This document shows positions 45,412 through 54,241 of a stretch of 64,000 nucleotides of DNA, one piece after another. This stretch comes from Pseudomonas bananamidigenes (GTDB lineage: Bacteria > Pseudomonadota > Gammaproteobacteria > Pseudomonadales > Pseudomonadaceae): assembly GCF_001679645.1 (NCBI RefSeq), contig NZ_LRUN01000006.1:1-64000 (forward strand), given 5' to 3'. How positions within the stretch are numbered: the first letter of the stretch is position 1; the number at the start of each line of letters is the position of its first letter. The notes under the pieces were generated by a model that was not told where the DNA came from, did not search any database, and was given only the letters and a program-made list of their open reading frames with translations. A program made the translations under genes and the position numbers.

Positions 45412-46194
45412 TCAGTTCAGGCAATCGGCGTGTTGATGCAAGTTCTGCCGGGCGTAGTAGTTGAAGGCAGCGGCGTGGCGCTTGGGTTTCGACACCCAGT
45501 CATGCGCCTCGCGCCCCAGTTCGGGAATGATCGGTTTGATCGTGCCGGCGGCCATGGCCAGCAGTTGCAGTCTGGCGGCGCGCTCGATCAGTTGCGCGAT
45601 GACACAGGCTTCCTCGATGGTCGCCCCGGTGGACAGTTGACCGTGGTGGGAAAGCAGGATCGCCCGCTTGTCGCCCAACGCGCCGGCAATCAGTTCGCCT
45701 TCTTCGTTGCCCACCGGAACGCCGGGCCAGCCTTCAAGGAATGCGCAGTCTTCGTACAGCGGGCACAGGTCCATGTGGGAAACCTGCAGCGGTACTTCCA
45801 GCATCGACAGCGCGGCGATGTGTGTCGGGTGGGTGTGGATGATGCAGTTCACGTCCGGCCTGGCGCGATAAACCCAGCTGTGGAAACGGTTGGCCGGATT
45901 GGCCATGCCGTGGCCTTCGAGCACTTCCAGATCTTCGTTGACCAGCAGCAGATTGCTCGCGGTGATTTCATCGAAACCCAGCCCCAGTTGCTGGGTGTAG
46001 TAAGTGCCCGGCTGCGGGCCACGGGCGGTGATCTGCCCGGCAAGGCCCGAATCGTGACCGTTTTCGAAGAGGATCCGGCAGGTCAGGGCCAGCTTTTGCC
46101 GGTCCGTCCACGTATTATCCGCCAGGGTGTTTTGCATCTGTGTCAGCGCTTGCCTGACCAGTTGGTCTTTGGGGAGTGTTAATGTCTTGGCCAT
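45412..46194 (-). CDS. Class II aldolase/adducin-family protein
   Basis: The 260-aa protein has the zinc-site histidines in CIIHTHPTHIAAL and, towards the middle, KRAILLSHHGQLSTG. It starts with a helical region where RILFENGHDSGLAGQIT is the usual substrate-loop segment. It could be an aldolase or decarboxylase of a small sugar or keto-acid. It heads a two-gene operon with the DHDPS-like gene. The intergenic palindrome at 46241 lies 47 bp upstream. Confidence 0.85.
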   Translation of the reverse strand: MAKTLTLPKDQLVRQALTQMQNTLADNTWTDRQKLALTCRILFENGHDSGLAGQITARGPQPGTYYTQQLGLGFDEITASNLLLVNEDLEVLEGHGMANPANRFHSWVYRARPDVNCIIHTHPTHIAALSMLEVPLQVSHMDLCPLYEDCAFLEGWPGVPVGNEEGELIAGALGDKRAILLSHHGQLSTGATIEEACVIAQLIERAARLQLLAMAAGTIKPIIPELGREAHDWVSKPKRHAAAFNYYARQNLHQHADCLN

Positions 46195-46240
46195 ATCGGT
46201 GTCCTGTGGTGTTGCACATGGATGATACTTGAGAGGCTAT

Positions 46241-46257
46241 ATGACACTTTGTGTCAT
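46241..46257. promoter_or_regulatory. Perfect palindrome, candidate operator of the XRE-cupin regulator
   Basis: ATGACAC-TTT-GTGTCAT lies in the divergent 108-bp gap between the aldolase operon and the regulator. It has 7-bp perfect arms, suited to a helix-turn-helix dimer. Confidence 0.65.
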
Positions 46258-46302
46258 TGGCAAGGGCAAATCGTCTTTCCTCTGCTGGAATAATCGCTGC
46301 GC

Positions 46303-46845
46303 ATGTCTATCCGTTTGAAATTATTGAGAAAAAAACTTGGTGTAACCCTGGAAGCGCTGGCCGAGAAATCCGGCATGACCAAGAGTTACCTGTCGAAGGT
46401 GGAGCGCGGCTTGAACACGCCGTCGATTGCCGCCGCGTTGAAACTGGCGAAAGCGCTGAACGTGAAAGTCGAGGAATTGTTCTCCGAAGACAACGTCAGC
46501 CTCGACAGCTACAGCCTGGTGCGCAGCCACGAACGCCAGTCACTGGCGGCCAACGATCACAGCCCCGGTTACGCGGTGCTGGCTCACCAGGTCAGCGAGC
46601 GCAGTCTGTTGCCGTTCATCATCTATCCGCCGACCGAATTCACTGACAAGACCTTCAAGGAACACCTGGGCGAGGAGTTTCTGTTCGTCCATGAAGGCCG
46701 GGTCGAAGTGGATTTCATGAACGAACGGGTGCTGCTGGAGCGGGGCGATGCGCTGCACTTCAATGCGCAGAAACCGCACCGGATCCGCTCGGTGGGCGAG
46801 AAGCAGGCTCAGTTGCTGGTGGTGGTGCACAGCAGCGAGGAATGA
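46303..46845 (+). CDS. XRE-family regulator with cupin domain
   Basis: The 180-aa product has an N-terminal helix-turn-helix (residues 6-60; LGVTLEALAEKSGMTKSYLS) and a C-terminal cupin (EEFLFVHEGRVEVDF, LERGDALHFNAQKPHRIRS) that probably senses a small metabolite. It is divergent from the aldolase/DHDPS-like operon, with a palindrome between them, so it most likely controls that operon. Its stop directly abuts that of the next, convergent gene. Confidence 0.9.
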   Translation: MSIRLKLLRKKLGVTLEALAEKSGMTKSYLSKVERGLNTPSIAAALKLAKALNVKVEELFSEDNVSLDSYSLVRSHERQSLAANDHSPGYAVLAHQVSERSLLPFIIYPPTEFTDKTFKEHLGEEFLFVHEGRVEVDFMNERVLLERGDALHFNAQKPHRIRSVGEKQAQLLVVVHSSEE

Positions 46846-47865
46846 TCAGTCCTCGACCGGCACCGACAGCTTCGGGTTGCCCAGTGCATGGGACTTCGAG
46901 TCAAAGAACCGCAGTTCCACGCCGGTTCCGTCGAACACCTTCGCGTAATGCCGCTTCTGGTGCTGGATGAACGCAGCACTGCGCGGGTAGATCGAGATCG
47001 CCACGGTTTTCGGTTTTGCCAGGCGCAGGGCACGCACGATGTGTGCATCCTGCTCGCCGAGGGCATGGCCGAAGATGCACAGGCTGTCACCGTGCCCCAG
47101 CAACTGGTCGTAGCAGAACGACAGGTAATCCGAACTGCGGATGGTCTTGAGTTTGTCTGCACTCGGCCCTTCGTTGACGAACAGCGGTACGTCGTCGAGG
47201 GTCTTGAGGGTGTTGTTGATCGCAAAGTTGCCCAGCAGCGTGCCTTCGGTGGCGGTCAGCTTGCGGGCGCTGCCGTCCAGATTGCGCACCAGATGCAGGC
47301 CGCCGTGCAGGTACAGCAGACGGGGCTTGTCGCTGCGGCTTGCGCACAGATCGAAGTTGGCGTCGGGGCCGTTGAACAGATCGTCGATGGCGTCGCTGTC
47401 GTGTTGCAGGGCCCAGTAGTTGAGCAGGTCGTAATTGGTGGTGAACACCGTGCGATAGCTTGCCAATTCTTTGTTCAGCGTAGCCAGAGTCGAGGTTTCA
47501 ATCAGCCGCCACGGAATATGCACCGCATGGACGGTGTTGATCAGCGCCTCCTTGATCGCGTAATAACGATTGCGCGGTGCGGCGGAGCTGACGGCCAGTG
47601 CCTTGTTGACCCGGCTGGTGGTTTTCAACGCGCCGAGCACCTGCTCGAAACTGCGTGTCTGCAGGGCGTCGAACACGCTCAGTTCCGACGGGCTCAACGG
47701 TTTTTCCTCCACCGTGCGGGCGTTTTCGAACAGCGAGTCATAGCCGAAATCGTCCCATACTGTGCGGCTGGCGCCGTTGCCCACCAGCAAACCGCTGAAG
47801 TCGGTGGTGGCGCGCAACGCGTTCCAGTCTTCGAGGGTGGCGTCGACATCCAGAAAATCGGTCAT
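46846..47865 (-). CDS. DUF4917 protein with SIR2-like features
   Basis: The 339-aa protein (ATG at 47865) has segments like SIR2 proteins: FSGLLVGNGASRTVW near the N-terminus (like GAGxS), VFTTNYDLLNYWAL (like TTNxD) and LLYLHGGLHLV (like LHG). The C-terminal part has LSFCYDQLLGHGDSLCIFGHALGE, another SIR2-type strand (hGhSh). Such proteins can be NAD-consuming enzymes, also in defence, but this one lies alone among housekeeping genes. The DUF4917 name is from memory and the function is unknown. Confidence 0.75.
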   Translation of the reverse strand: MTDFLDVDATLEDWNALRATTDFSGLLVGNGASRTVWDDFGYDSLFENARTVEEKPLSPSELSVFDALQTRSFEQVLGALKTTSRVNKALAVSSAAPRNRYYAIKEALINTVHAVHIPWRLIETSTLATLNKELASYRTVFTTNYDLLNYWALQHDSDAIDDLFNGPDANFDLCASRSDKPRLLYLHGGLHLVRNLDGSARKLTATEGTLLGNFAINNTLKTLDDVPLFVNEGPSADKLKTIRSSDYLSFCYDQLLGHGDSLCIFGHALGEQDAHIVRALRLAKPKTVAISIYPRSAAFIQHQKRHYAKVFDGTGVELRFFDSKSHALGNPKLSVPVED

Positions 47866-48020
47866 TGCAGGGCACGTCTCAAAACTAAGGGGCAGATGGA
47901 CGGCGACTTTATCACGAGCGGGCATTGAGCCAGATCAACATCCGCCGTGACCGATCGGTCGATCCTGTATGCATCCGCCGGATCGCAGGAGTCGAACCGG
48001 CCCCTGTCAGGAGACGCGCC

Positions 48021-49169
48021 ATGAGCAGCACCTTTTTCATTCCCGCGGTAAACATCATGGGCAGCGGCTGCCTCGACGACGCCATGAATGCCATCCGCAA
48101 CCACGGTTTTCGCAAGGCGCTGATCGTCACCGACGCGGGCCTGGCCAAGGCTGGCGTGGCAACGATGATCGCCGAGAAACTGGCGATGCAGGACATTGAT
48201 TCGGTGATCTTCGACGGCGCCAGACCCAACCCGAGCATCGCCAACGTCGAGGCCGGGCTGGCGCTGCTCAAGGACAGCCGCTGCGATTTCGTTGTCTCCC
48301 TCGGCGGCGGCTCGCCCCATGACTGCGCCAAGGGCATCGCGCTGTGCGCGACCAACGGCGGGCAGATCCGTGATTACGAAGGCGTCGATCAGTCGGCCAA
48401 GCCGCAATTGCCGTTGATCGCCATCAACACCACCGCCGGCACGGCCAGCGAGATGACCCGGTTCTGCATCATCACCGACGAAACCCGGCACGTGAAAATG
48501 GCCATCGTCGACCGCAACGTCACGCCGCTGCTGTCGGTCAACGACCCGGCGCTGATGGTCGCCATGCCGAAAAGCCTGACCGCCGCCACCGGCATGGACG
48601 CACTGACCCATGCCATCGAAGCCTATGTGTCCACTGCGGCCAACCCGATCACCGACGCCTGCGCGCTGAAAGCGATGACTCTGATCAGCAACAACCTGCG
48701 TCTGGCGGTACGTGACGGCAGCGATCTGGCGGCGCGGGAAAACATGGCCTACGCGCAATTTCTCGCCGGCATGGCATTCAACAACGCGTCCCTTGGTTAC
48801 GTGCATGCGATGGCGCACCAGTTGGGCGGTTTCTACGACCTGCCGCACGGGGTGTGCAATGCGGTGTTGCTACCCCACGTGCAGACGTTCAACGCGCTGG
48901 TTTGCGCCGATCGCCTCACCGATGTGGCTCACGCCATGGGCGCCGACATTCGTGGTTTCAGCCCGGAGGAGGGTGCAAAAGCTGCGATTGACGCGATCCG
49001 CAGCCTGGCCAGGGACGTCGACATCCCTGGTGGCTTGCGCGACCTCGGCGCCAAATGCACTGACATCCCGATACTCGCCGCCAATGCCATGAAAGACGCC
49101 TGCGGTTTCACCAACCCTCGGGCGGCGGATCAACGGCAGATCGAGGAGATTTTCCGCAGCGCGTTTTAA
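48021..49169 (+). CDS. yiaY: Iron-containing alcohol dehydrogenase
   Basis: NAD-dependent dehydrogenase of group III, 382 aa. Visible: the NAD-binding [28 protein letters not shown], the iron ligands Asp and His in [14 protein letters not shown], and the histidines in [18 protein letters not shown]. It resembles YiaY/ErcA of pseudomonads. The ATG at 48021 follows CAGGAGACGC; the frame upstream is open but unlikely. The substrate may be ethanol or another primary alcohol or diol. Confidence 0.92.
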   Translation: MSSTFFIPAVNIMGSGCLDDAMNAIRNHGFRKALIVTDAGLAKAGVATMIAEKLAMQDIDSVIFDGARPNPSIANVEAGLALLKDSRCDFVVSLGGGSPHDCAKGIALCATNGGQIRDYEGVDQSAKPQLPLIAINTTAGTASEMTRFCIITDETRHVKMAIVDRNVTPLLSVNDPALMVAMPKSLTAATGMDALTHAIEAYVSTAANPITDACALKAMTLISNNLRLAVRDGSDLAARENMAYAQFLAGMAFNNASLGYVHAMAHQLGGFYDLPHGVCNAVLLPHVQTFNALVCADRLTDVAHAMGADIRGFSPEEGAKAAIDAIRSLARDVDIPGGLRDLGAKCTDIPILAANAMKDACGFTNPRAADQRQIEEIFRSAF

Positions 49170-49318
49170 GCGGACTGACGATCGGGCGCGAACCTCGTGC
49201 AGAGCACCGCGCCTGACACCAGCCCGTAACCTCCCCGCGCCGCCAGATAAATGCTCATGCCCGGTTGGGCGAGGAACACGGTGGCGCAGGTAAGAAGCAG
49301 GATAAGGCCGGGGTTCAT
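49166..49318 (-). CDS. Possible small membrane protein, 50 aa
   Basis: An ATG at 49318 opens a 50-residue frame with one hydrophobic helix ([20 protein letters not shown]), a second weaker one ([18 protein letters not shown]) and a basic end. It starts 18 bp after the stop of the PLP enzyme on the same strand and overlaps the end of the alcohol dehydrogenase by four bases. A GGA lies at about -9. It could be real and part of the operon; there is no family to support it. Confidence 0.45.
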   Translation of the reverse strand: MNPGLILLLTCATVFLAQPGMSIYLAARGGYGLVSGAVLCTRFAPDRQSA

Positions 49319-49335
49319 GAGTCGTCCGTGCAGGC

Positions 49336-50574
49336 TCAGTGGTCGCGATGGCCGCGGTGAGCCAGAAACAACCCGATGATCACATCGCAGAAGTGGTGGA
49401 TCAGTGTCGATTCCATATCGGCGCGCAATGTAACGCGAATCGCGGCTTTACCTTGAGCCACCACCGGAAAAAATACCGCGCTGGTGAAAAAGCCGTATTC
49501 GGCCAGCTCTATGGCAATACGCGTGGCCAGGGTGGCCTCACCGCAATTGATCAAGCGAATGGCCATGGGGCTGCCATGCTGTTCGGTGCTCAGAAGACTG
49601 TCGAACAGGCGAATGTTGGCCTGGAGCCGAACCTGCAGTGCGCGCAGTTCAGCACTGCGATGCAACTGGATCGAAGCAAGGCCCGCGCCGATGGCGGCGC
49701 AATTGAGGCTTTGCGACCAGTTGCTCGGCCCGCCGTAACGCTGAATCAACTTCCTCTGCCGCTCATTCCCCAACATCACCAGCCCGCCGCTGGCCCCAAA
49801 CGATTTGGCCAGTGACGCGACGATCAGACACTCCTCTTCCAATGCCGGCATTCTTGGCCGCACCAGTCCGGCCCCGTTGTTGCCGACCGCCGACAGCGCA
49901 TGGGAGTCGTCCAGATAAAGGAACAGGCCGTAACGTTCTTTCAGGTACAGCAGACCGTCCAGATTGGCGACGCCGCCCATGCTGTAGGCACCGTCGGCAA
50001 CGTAGGCGACCGTGGCATGGCGCTGGCACACCGATTCGAGAAAATCCATGTCGTTATGGGGACAGGTCAACACGAGGGTTTCATCGGCGCAACTGGCCTT
50101 CAGGTGGTTCATCGAATAGTGCGCCAGACGATCGAACACCATCACCGGCGGGCGGTTGTGCGTGAACGCCCCGCTGGCTAACAGCGGCAGGATCCCGGCA
50201 CTGGCGGCGCTGCAGGACAGACTGCTCAGGCACACGGCGCCGAACAGTTCAGACAGTTCGCATTCGTAACGATCGAGCAGCGCCAGTTTGCAGCGGTTTT
50301 TAGAGTTGGCGATCCGCAGCGTGCCGGTTTCCCGCAGTGCCGAGATGGCGCCTTCGAGCAGGGCCGGGTGGTGATCGAGGCCCAGGTAGGACGTGGTGCA
50401 AAAGTGATGGAAGGAGCGCCCGTGCTGATCGACCAGTTCGTTGCAGCCTTTGACTTCGACATTGAGGGCGGCGATTTTTCCGGCTTCGGCGGCTTCCCAG
50501 TCGTGGTCCGCCAGAGTGATGACCTTGCGATAGTGAGTGAAGGTGTGGGCGGCGGTATCGGACAGATGATTCAC
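49336..50574 (-). CDS. PLP-dependent alpha-oxoamine synthase-type enzyme
   Basis: The 412-aa protein belongs to the aminotransferase class I/II group near KBL, BioF and HemA: SYLGLDHHPALLEGA at the start, LDDSHALSAVGNNGAG, and the PLP lysine in SLAKSFGASGG. The family condenses an amino acid with an acyl-CoA. It is not next to biotin or threonine genes, so the product is unknown. I chose the GTG at 50574 because AAGGAG lies 7 bp upstream. Confidence 0.85.
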   Translation of the reverse strand: MNHLSDTAAHTFTHYRKVITLADHDWEAAEAGKIAALNVEVKGCNELVDQHGRSFHHFCTTSYLGLDHHPALLEGAISALRETGTLRIANSKNRCKLALLDRYECELSELFGAVCLSSLSCSAASAGILPLLASGAFTHNRPPVMVFDRLAHYSMNHLKASCADETLVLTCPHNDMDFLESVCQRHATVAYVADGAYSMGGVANLDGLLYLKERYGLFLYLDDSHALSAVGNNGAGLVRPRMPALEEECLIVASLAKSFGASGGLVMLGNERQRKLIQRYGGPSNWSQSLNCAAIGAGLASIQLHRSAELRALQVRLQANIRLFDSLLSTEQHGSPMAIRLINCGEATLATRIAIELAEYGFFTSAVFFPVVAQGKAAIRVTLRADMESTLIHHFCDVIIGLFLAHRGHRDH

Positions 50575-50766
50575 GGCAGCTCTCCTTGAGCATGGCAATC
50601 CATGGGATGTTGCAATTTGTGTGTGTTGCCAGACTTTACAGAGAGCGATACCGGGTCAGAATCGGTCATATCTGATAGCGCTGAGGGGCGTTGGAGTTTT
50701 GTTTGTAGGGCAATGCCAGGCAGAAGCGTCAGATCGTGAAACGCCTGACGACTGCCGGGTGATGAA

Positions 50767-51255
50767 TCATCCTGCCGTCACAGCGCTTTTTTCTATCGCA
50801 GTGGAAAACTGGATCAACACCACACCGGCGATCAACAGCATTGCCCCGAAAACCCGTGGCAAGGTCAGTTGTTTTTCCAGCAGGCCGAATAACCCGAAGT
50901 GATCCAGCACCATCGACGCCAGGACCTGCCCGGCCAGGGCCAGCGCGAAGAACCCCGATGCACCGAGCTTCGGCACCAGCACCACCGCCAATGCCACAAA
51001 GCACACCCCGAAAGCGCCACCGGCCCACATCCACAGCGGCGCCTTGCCGATGAACGCCAGGGATGGCAGCGGCAAGCGCAGCGCGACGATGACCGGCAAC
51101 AACACCAGCACACTGACCAGCAATGATGCCAATGTCGCCCACAACGGATGGCCCAGTCCCCGGGCAAGGCTGGTGTTGATCGCACTCTGAAACGGCACTA
51201 CCGCCCCGGCGAATGCGGCCAGCAGCAACAGGCCAGCCCAATGCAATGTACTCAT
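50767..51255 (-). CDS. DMT transporter of the YdcZ/DUF606 family
   Basis: A short integral membrane protein of 162 aa with about five helices. It starts MSTLHWAGLLLLAAFAGAVV, has PFQSAINTSLARGLGHPLWA (family motif) and GASGFFALALAGQVLASM in the middle. Members often act as pairs or homodimers in exporting small molecules. It is divergent from a LysR regulator, which may control it (inference). Confidence 0.85.
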   Translation of the reverse strand: MSTLHWAGLLLLAAFAGAVVPFQSAINTSLARGLGHPLWATLASLLVSVLVLLPVIVALRLPLPSLAFIGKAPLWMWAGGAFGVCFVALAVVLVPKLGASGFFALALAGQVLASMVLDHFGLFGLLEKQLTLPRVFGAMLLIAGVVLIQFSTAIEKSAVTAG

Positions 51256-51342
51256 GTTCGTTCTCCAGCAAGGTTTTGCTGGACTCTAGGGTATTCGTCG
51301 CGCAGATTTAAATTCTGTTTTGTCATGCGGAACATGCATCAG

Positions 51343-52245
51343 ATGAATGATCTTCGGCGCATCGATCTCAACCTGTTGGTCGTCCTCGACGCCTTGCTCG
51401 CCGAGCAACACGTGACCCGCGCTGCCGAGCGTCTACACTTGAGCCAGCCGGCGGTCAGCCATGCGCTGGCCCGTTTGCGCGACTTGCTCGGTGACCCCTT
51501 GCTGGTGCGTGCCGGTTCGGGGCTGGTGCCCACCGCCCGGGCACTGGAACTGATTGCGCCGCTGTCCGAAGCCCTGGCCCAGGTGCAATCGCTGCTGGCG
51601 CCGAACACCTTCGATCCCGCCAGTGCCCGTCGGATCTTTCGGCTTGCGATGTCGGATTACGGTGCGGCGATCATCCTGCCCGGGCTGATTCGCACGTTGC
51701 GCACGGAGGCTCCGGGCATCGACCTGCAAATCCGTCATGCCAGCCGCGAAGGCATGGTCGAAGGTTTGCTCAACGGCGACATCGACCTCGCTGCCGGCGT
51801 ACTCCCGGAATTGCCCGGCGAGTTGTGCAGCATGCCGCTGTTCGAGGAACGCTATGTCTGCCTGCTGGATCGCCAGAGCCTTCCCGCCGGTGGTGCTCTC
51901 GATCTGCCAACCTACCTTTCCCGCCCCCACGTCCTGCTGGAGATGCGCGGCAGCGGCACGCCGGAAATCGAACGCACCCTGACCGCCCTGCGCGAGCGCC
52001 GCCGCGTCGCCGTCAGCCTGCCGCACTGGAGCGTTGCGCCGCAGTTCATCAGCGGCACGGATCTGATCCTGACCGTAGCTTCGCGGGCCCTGAATGGTGT
52101 GGATGACAAATCGCTAATCGTCGTGCCGCCGCCGTTCGAGATCGCACCGTTCACCTTTGTCTCGGCGTGGCACAAGCGACGGGGTGGGGATCAGGCGTTG
52201 AACTGGTTGAATCGGCGGATCGGGGAGGGGATAGTGCGCGGCTGA
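51343..52245 (+). CDS. LysR-family transcription regulator
   Basis: The 300-aa protein starts MNDLRRIDLNLLVVLDALLA and has the helix-turn-helix HVTRAAERLHLSQPAVSHAL (residues 23-42), then a substrate-binding domain of the NodD/SyrM-like kind (IFRLAMSDYGAAIILPGL). In-frame ATG codons at 51325 and 51334 are also possible; the 51343 start gives the usual spacing. It is divergent from the YdcZ-type gene with about 85 bp between, a usual arrangement for a LysR target. Confidence 0.88.
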   Translation: MNDLRRIDLNLLVVLDALLAEQHVTRAAERLHLSQPAVSHALARLRDLLGDPLLVRAGSGLVPTARALELIAPLSEALAQVQSLLAPNTFDPASARRIFRLAMSDYGAAIILPGLIRTLRTEAPGIDLQIRHASREGMVEGLLNGDIDLAAGVLPELPGELCSMPLFEERYVCLLDRQSLPAGGALDLPTYLSRPHVLLEMRGSGTPEIERTLTALRERRRVAVSLPHWSVAPQFISGTDLILTVASRALNGVDDKSLIVVPPPFEIAPFTFVSAWHKRRGGDQALNWLNRRIGEGIVRG

Positions 52246-52265
52246 AAAACATCAAGGAGTGGGGC

Positions 52266-53003
52266 GTGACAGTGAAGTCTGTGGTGACGGTGGGGCTGGC
52301 GCTTTGCGGGGCGCTGATGGCGGGGGCGGTGTTGGCTGATTGTGTGCCTGCGCCGGTGACGAACGAACGGGATTTTTCTGTTTGCAAGGATTGGCCGGCG
52401 TATCCCGGACTGACGCTGAATGCGGTTTCGAAGTTTGAGCCGGATCCGGTGTATGGCAAAAGCGGTGATGTCGGCAGTTATGACCTTGCTCTCTCTGTCG
52501 TTTCGGGCGGGGGGTCAGAACCTCTGGCCAGCTATTACAAGCCTTCTGCATTTCTGTCCGATGCTTTCGCACTGGAAAGTGTGGAGTTCGATACCGCGCG
52601 CTACAAATTGACCCCTGAAATTCGGGCTTTTGGTGTTCGGGTTGCCTTCAAAGGTTCCTCCCGCGTCAATCCCATGGATGAGACTTCGCTGTCCCTTTAC
52701 GTGAGAGAGGGTGACACGTTACGTCCAGTGCTGGATCGGCTTGTGGTGTATGGCTACAACGGAGAGTGGGATGGCAATTGTGCAGGCGAACGCGCCAGTA
52801 CCCAGCGCACCATCGAAATTGGAAAGACCAGTTCTCATGGTTACGCCGATCTGATCGTCAAATCGGTGACTACGGGAACGGTTGGCAAAGGTGATCCAGG
52901 CACTTGTAATGAGAAAACCACAACCGGTAAACCTGTGCTGACAACCCTTCACTACGACGGCAAATCATACGTCTTGCCTAAAGGTTTCAAAGCCATCGAG
53001 TGA
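52266..53003 (+). CDS. Secreted protein of unknown family, copy 1
   Basis: The 245-aa product starts at a GTG with AAGGAG upstream and has a signal peptide (VTVGLALCGALMAGAVLA), mature N-terminus about DCVPAP. The mature part has four cysteines that could pair. Segments YDLALSVVSGG, VEFDTARYKLTPEIRAFGVRV, LSLYVREGDTLRPVLDRLVVY, RTIEIGKTSSHGYADLIVKS and LHYDGKSYVLP are shared with the next gene. No known domain is visible. The DNA is less GC-rich than its neighbours. It lies 20 bp after lysR. Confidence 0.75.
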   Translation: MTVKSVVTVGLALCGALMAGAVLADCVPAPVTNERDFSVCKDWPAYPGLTLNAVSKFEPDPVYGKSGDVGSYDLALSVVSGGGSEPLASYYKPSAFLSDAFALESVEFDTARYKLTPEIRAFGVRVAFKGSSRVNPMDETSLSLYVREGDTLRPVLDRLVVYGYNGEWDGNCAGERASTQRTIEIGKTSSHGYADLIVKSVTTGTVGKGDPGTCNEKTTTGKPVLTTLHYDGKSYVLPKGFKAIE

Positions 53004-53038
53004 TACAGAGCCAACGCGACTTATTTCAAGGAAGAACA

Positions 53039-53761
53039 ATGCTCACCTCGACCCGACTTTTCATTGCCCTCGGTTTTCTGGCCGTAACCGCTCCAGCTCA
53101 GGCTCAGGTTTCCTGTGTCACCAAGGATTTCGACAACCAGTCAATGGCACGCTGCAAGACATGGCCGGCGTTCAAGAATCAGGCGATTGCCCTTAAATCC
53201 ACCTACGTGCCGGATGCTGGTAGTGACGATGCCGGTGTGTTTGATCTTGATTTGGCGATCATAGATACCAGCAACTGGAAAACGCTGGCGACGTATGCGA
53301 AACCCGGTGCCTATAACTCCGATGCCATTCGTTTTACCGATCTGTTGGTCGATACCGCTCGCTATCGGCTGGCCCCGGATGTTCGCGCGTTCGGGCTGCG
53401 GTCAAAGTTCTCGCACAGTTCAAGTGCCACCCCCTATGAAAAAACCGACCTCACACTCTATGTGCGCGAGGGTAATAAACTGCGTCCGGTACTGGATGGT
53501 CTGGTGGTCTACAAAAATAACGGTGAGTGGCTGGAAAACTGCGTGGGTGAAGGTCAGCAAATTCGCCGCACCGTGGAAATCGGCCCGACCAGCCACAACG
53601 GTTATTCCGACCTGATCGTCACCACAAGCGGTACGGCGATGAAAACTGTCAAGGCCGGCAAGGAATGCGTTTCCCAGGATTCCCCACTGAAGAAAACCCA
53701 AATCACCCTGACCTACGACGGCAAGCAATACACCATCCCCGAAGACCTGCGAGGTTACTGA
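53039..53761 (+). CDS. Secreted protein of unknown family, copy 2 (paralogue of copy 1)
   Basis: The 240-aa product has a signal peptide (FIALGFLAVTAPAQAQ) and the same sequence pattern as copy 1: LVDTARYRLAPDVRAFGLRS, LTLYVREGNKLRPVLDGLVVY, RTVEIGPTSHNGYSDLIVTT and LTYDGKQYTIPEDL. Identity by eye is about 40 percent. Cysteines are also kept (VSCVTKDF, ARCKTW, ENCVGEG, KECVS). It begins after AAGGAAG, 35 bp after copy 1; fosA follows 3 bp later. Function unknown; periplasmic or secreted. Confidence 0.78.
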   Translation: MLTSTRLFIALGFLAVTAPAQAQVSCVTKDFDNQSMARCKTWPAFKNQAIALKSTYVPDAGSDDAGVFDLDLAIIDTSNWKTLATYAKPGAYNSDAIRFTDLLVDTARYRLAPDVRAFGLRSKFSHSSSATPYEKTDLTLYVREGNKLRPVLDGLVVYKNNGEWLENCVGEGQQIRRTVEIGPTSHNGYSDLIVTTSGTAMKTVKAGKECVSQDSPLKKTQITLTYDGKQYTIPEDLRGY

Positions 53762-53764
53762 CCG

Positions 53765-54181
53765 ATGCTCACCGGCCTCAACCACCTGACCCTCGCCGTC
53801 AGCGACCTGGATCGCAGCCTCACGTTTTACCGCGACGTGCTGGGCTTGCGGGTCGAGGCCACGTGGGACGCCGGTGCCTACTTGTCGCTGCCGGGCTTGT
53901 GGTTGTGTCTCTCCCTCGATGCACAACGCCAATCCGAGCCCGCCGCCGACTACACCCATTACGCCTTCACCCTCGGCGCTGCGGATTTCCCGCTGTTCGT
54001 GCATCAGCTTCGTGCCGCGAACGTGCCGGAATGGCGCGACAACCGCAGCGAAGGCGCATCGTTCTACTTCCTCGACCCGGACGGGCACAAGCTCGAGGCC
54101 CACGTCGGCGATCTGGCCTCGCGGCTGGCCGCGTGTCGGCAAAAGCCCTATGTCGGGATGCGTTTTTTCAACGAGCCGTGA
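53765..54181 (+). CDS. fosA: Fosfomycin resistance glutathione transferase
   Basis: Mn/K-dependent enzyme that adds glutathione to fosfomycin. The 138-aa protein is a single glyoxalase-fold domain with metal ligands His7 (GLNHLTL), His65 (YTHYAF) and Glu111 (KLEAHVGD). The segments [21 protein letters not shown] and [10 protein letters not shown] match the chromosomal FosA of P. aeruginosa closely. It starts 3 bp after the secreted paralogue. Confidence 0.95.
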   Translation: MLTGLNHLTLAVSDLDRSLTFYRDVLGLRVEATWDAGAYLSLPGLWLCLSLDAQRQSEPAADYTHYAFTLGAADFPLFVHQLRAANVPEWRDNRSEGASFYFLDPDGHKLEAHVGDLASRLAACRQKPYVGMRFFNEP

Positions 54182-54241
54182 ATATTCAAAAGCCGCTGGG
54201 ATAGACTGGCGGCCACGTTTTCCGGCACTTGCAGGTTCTCC

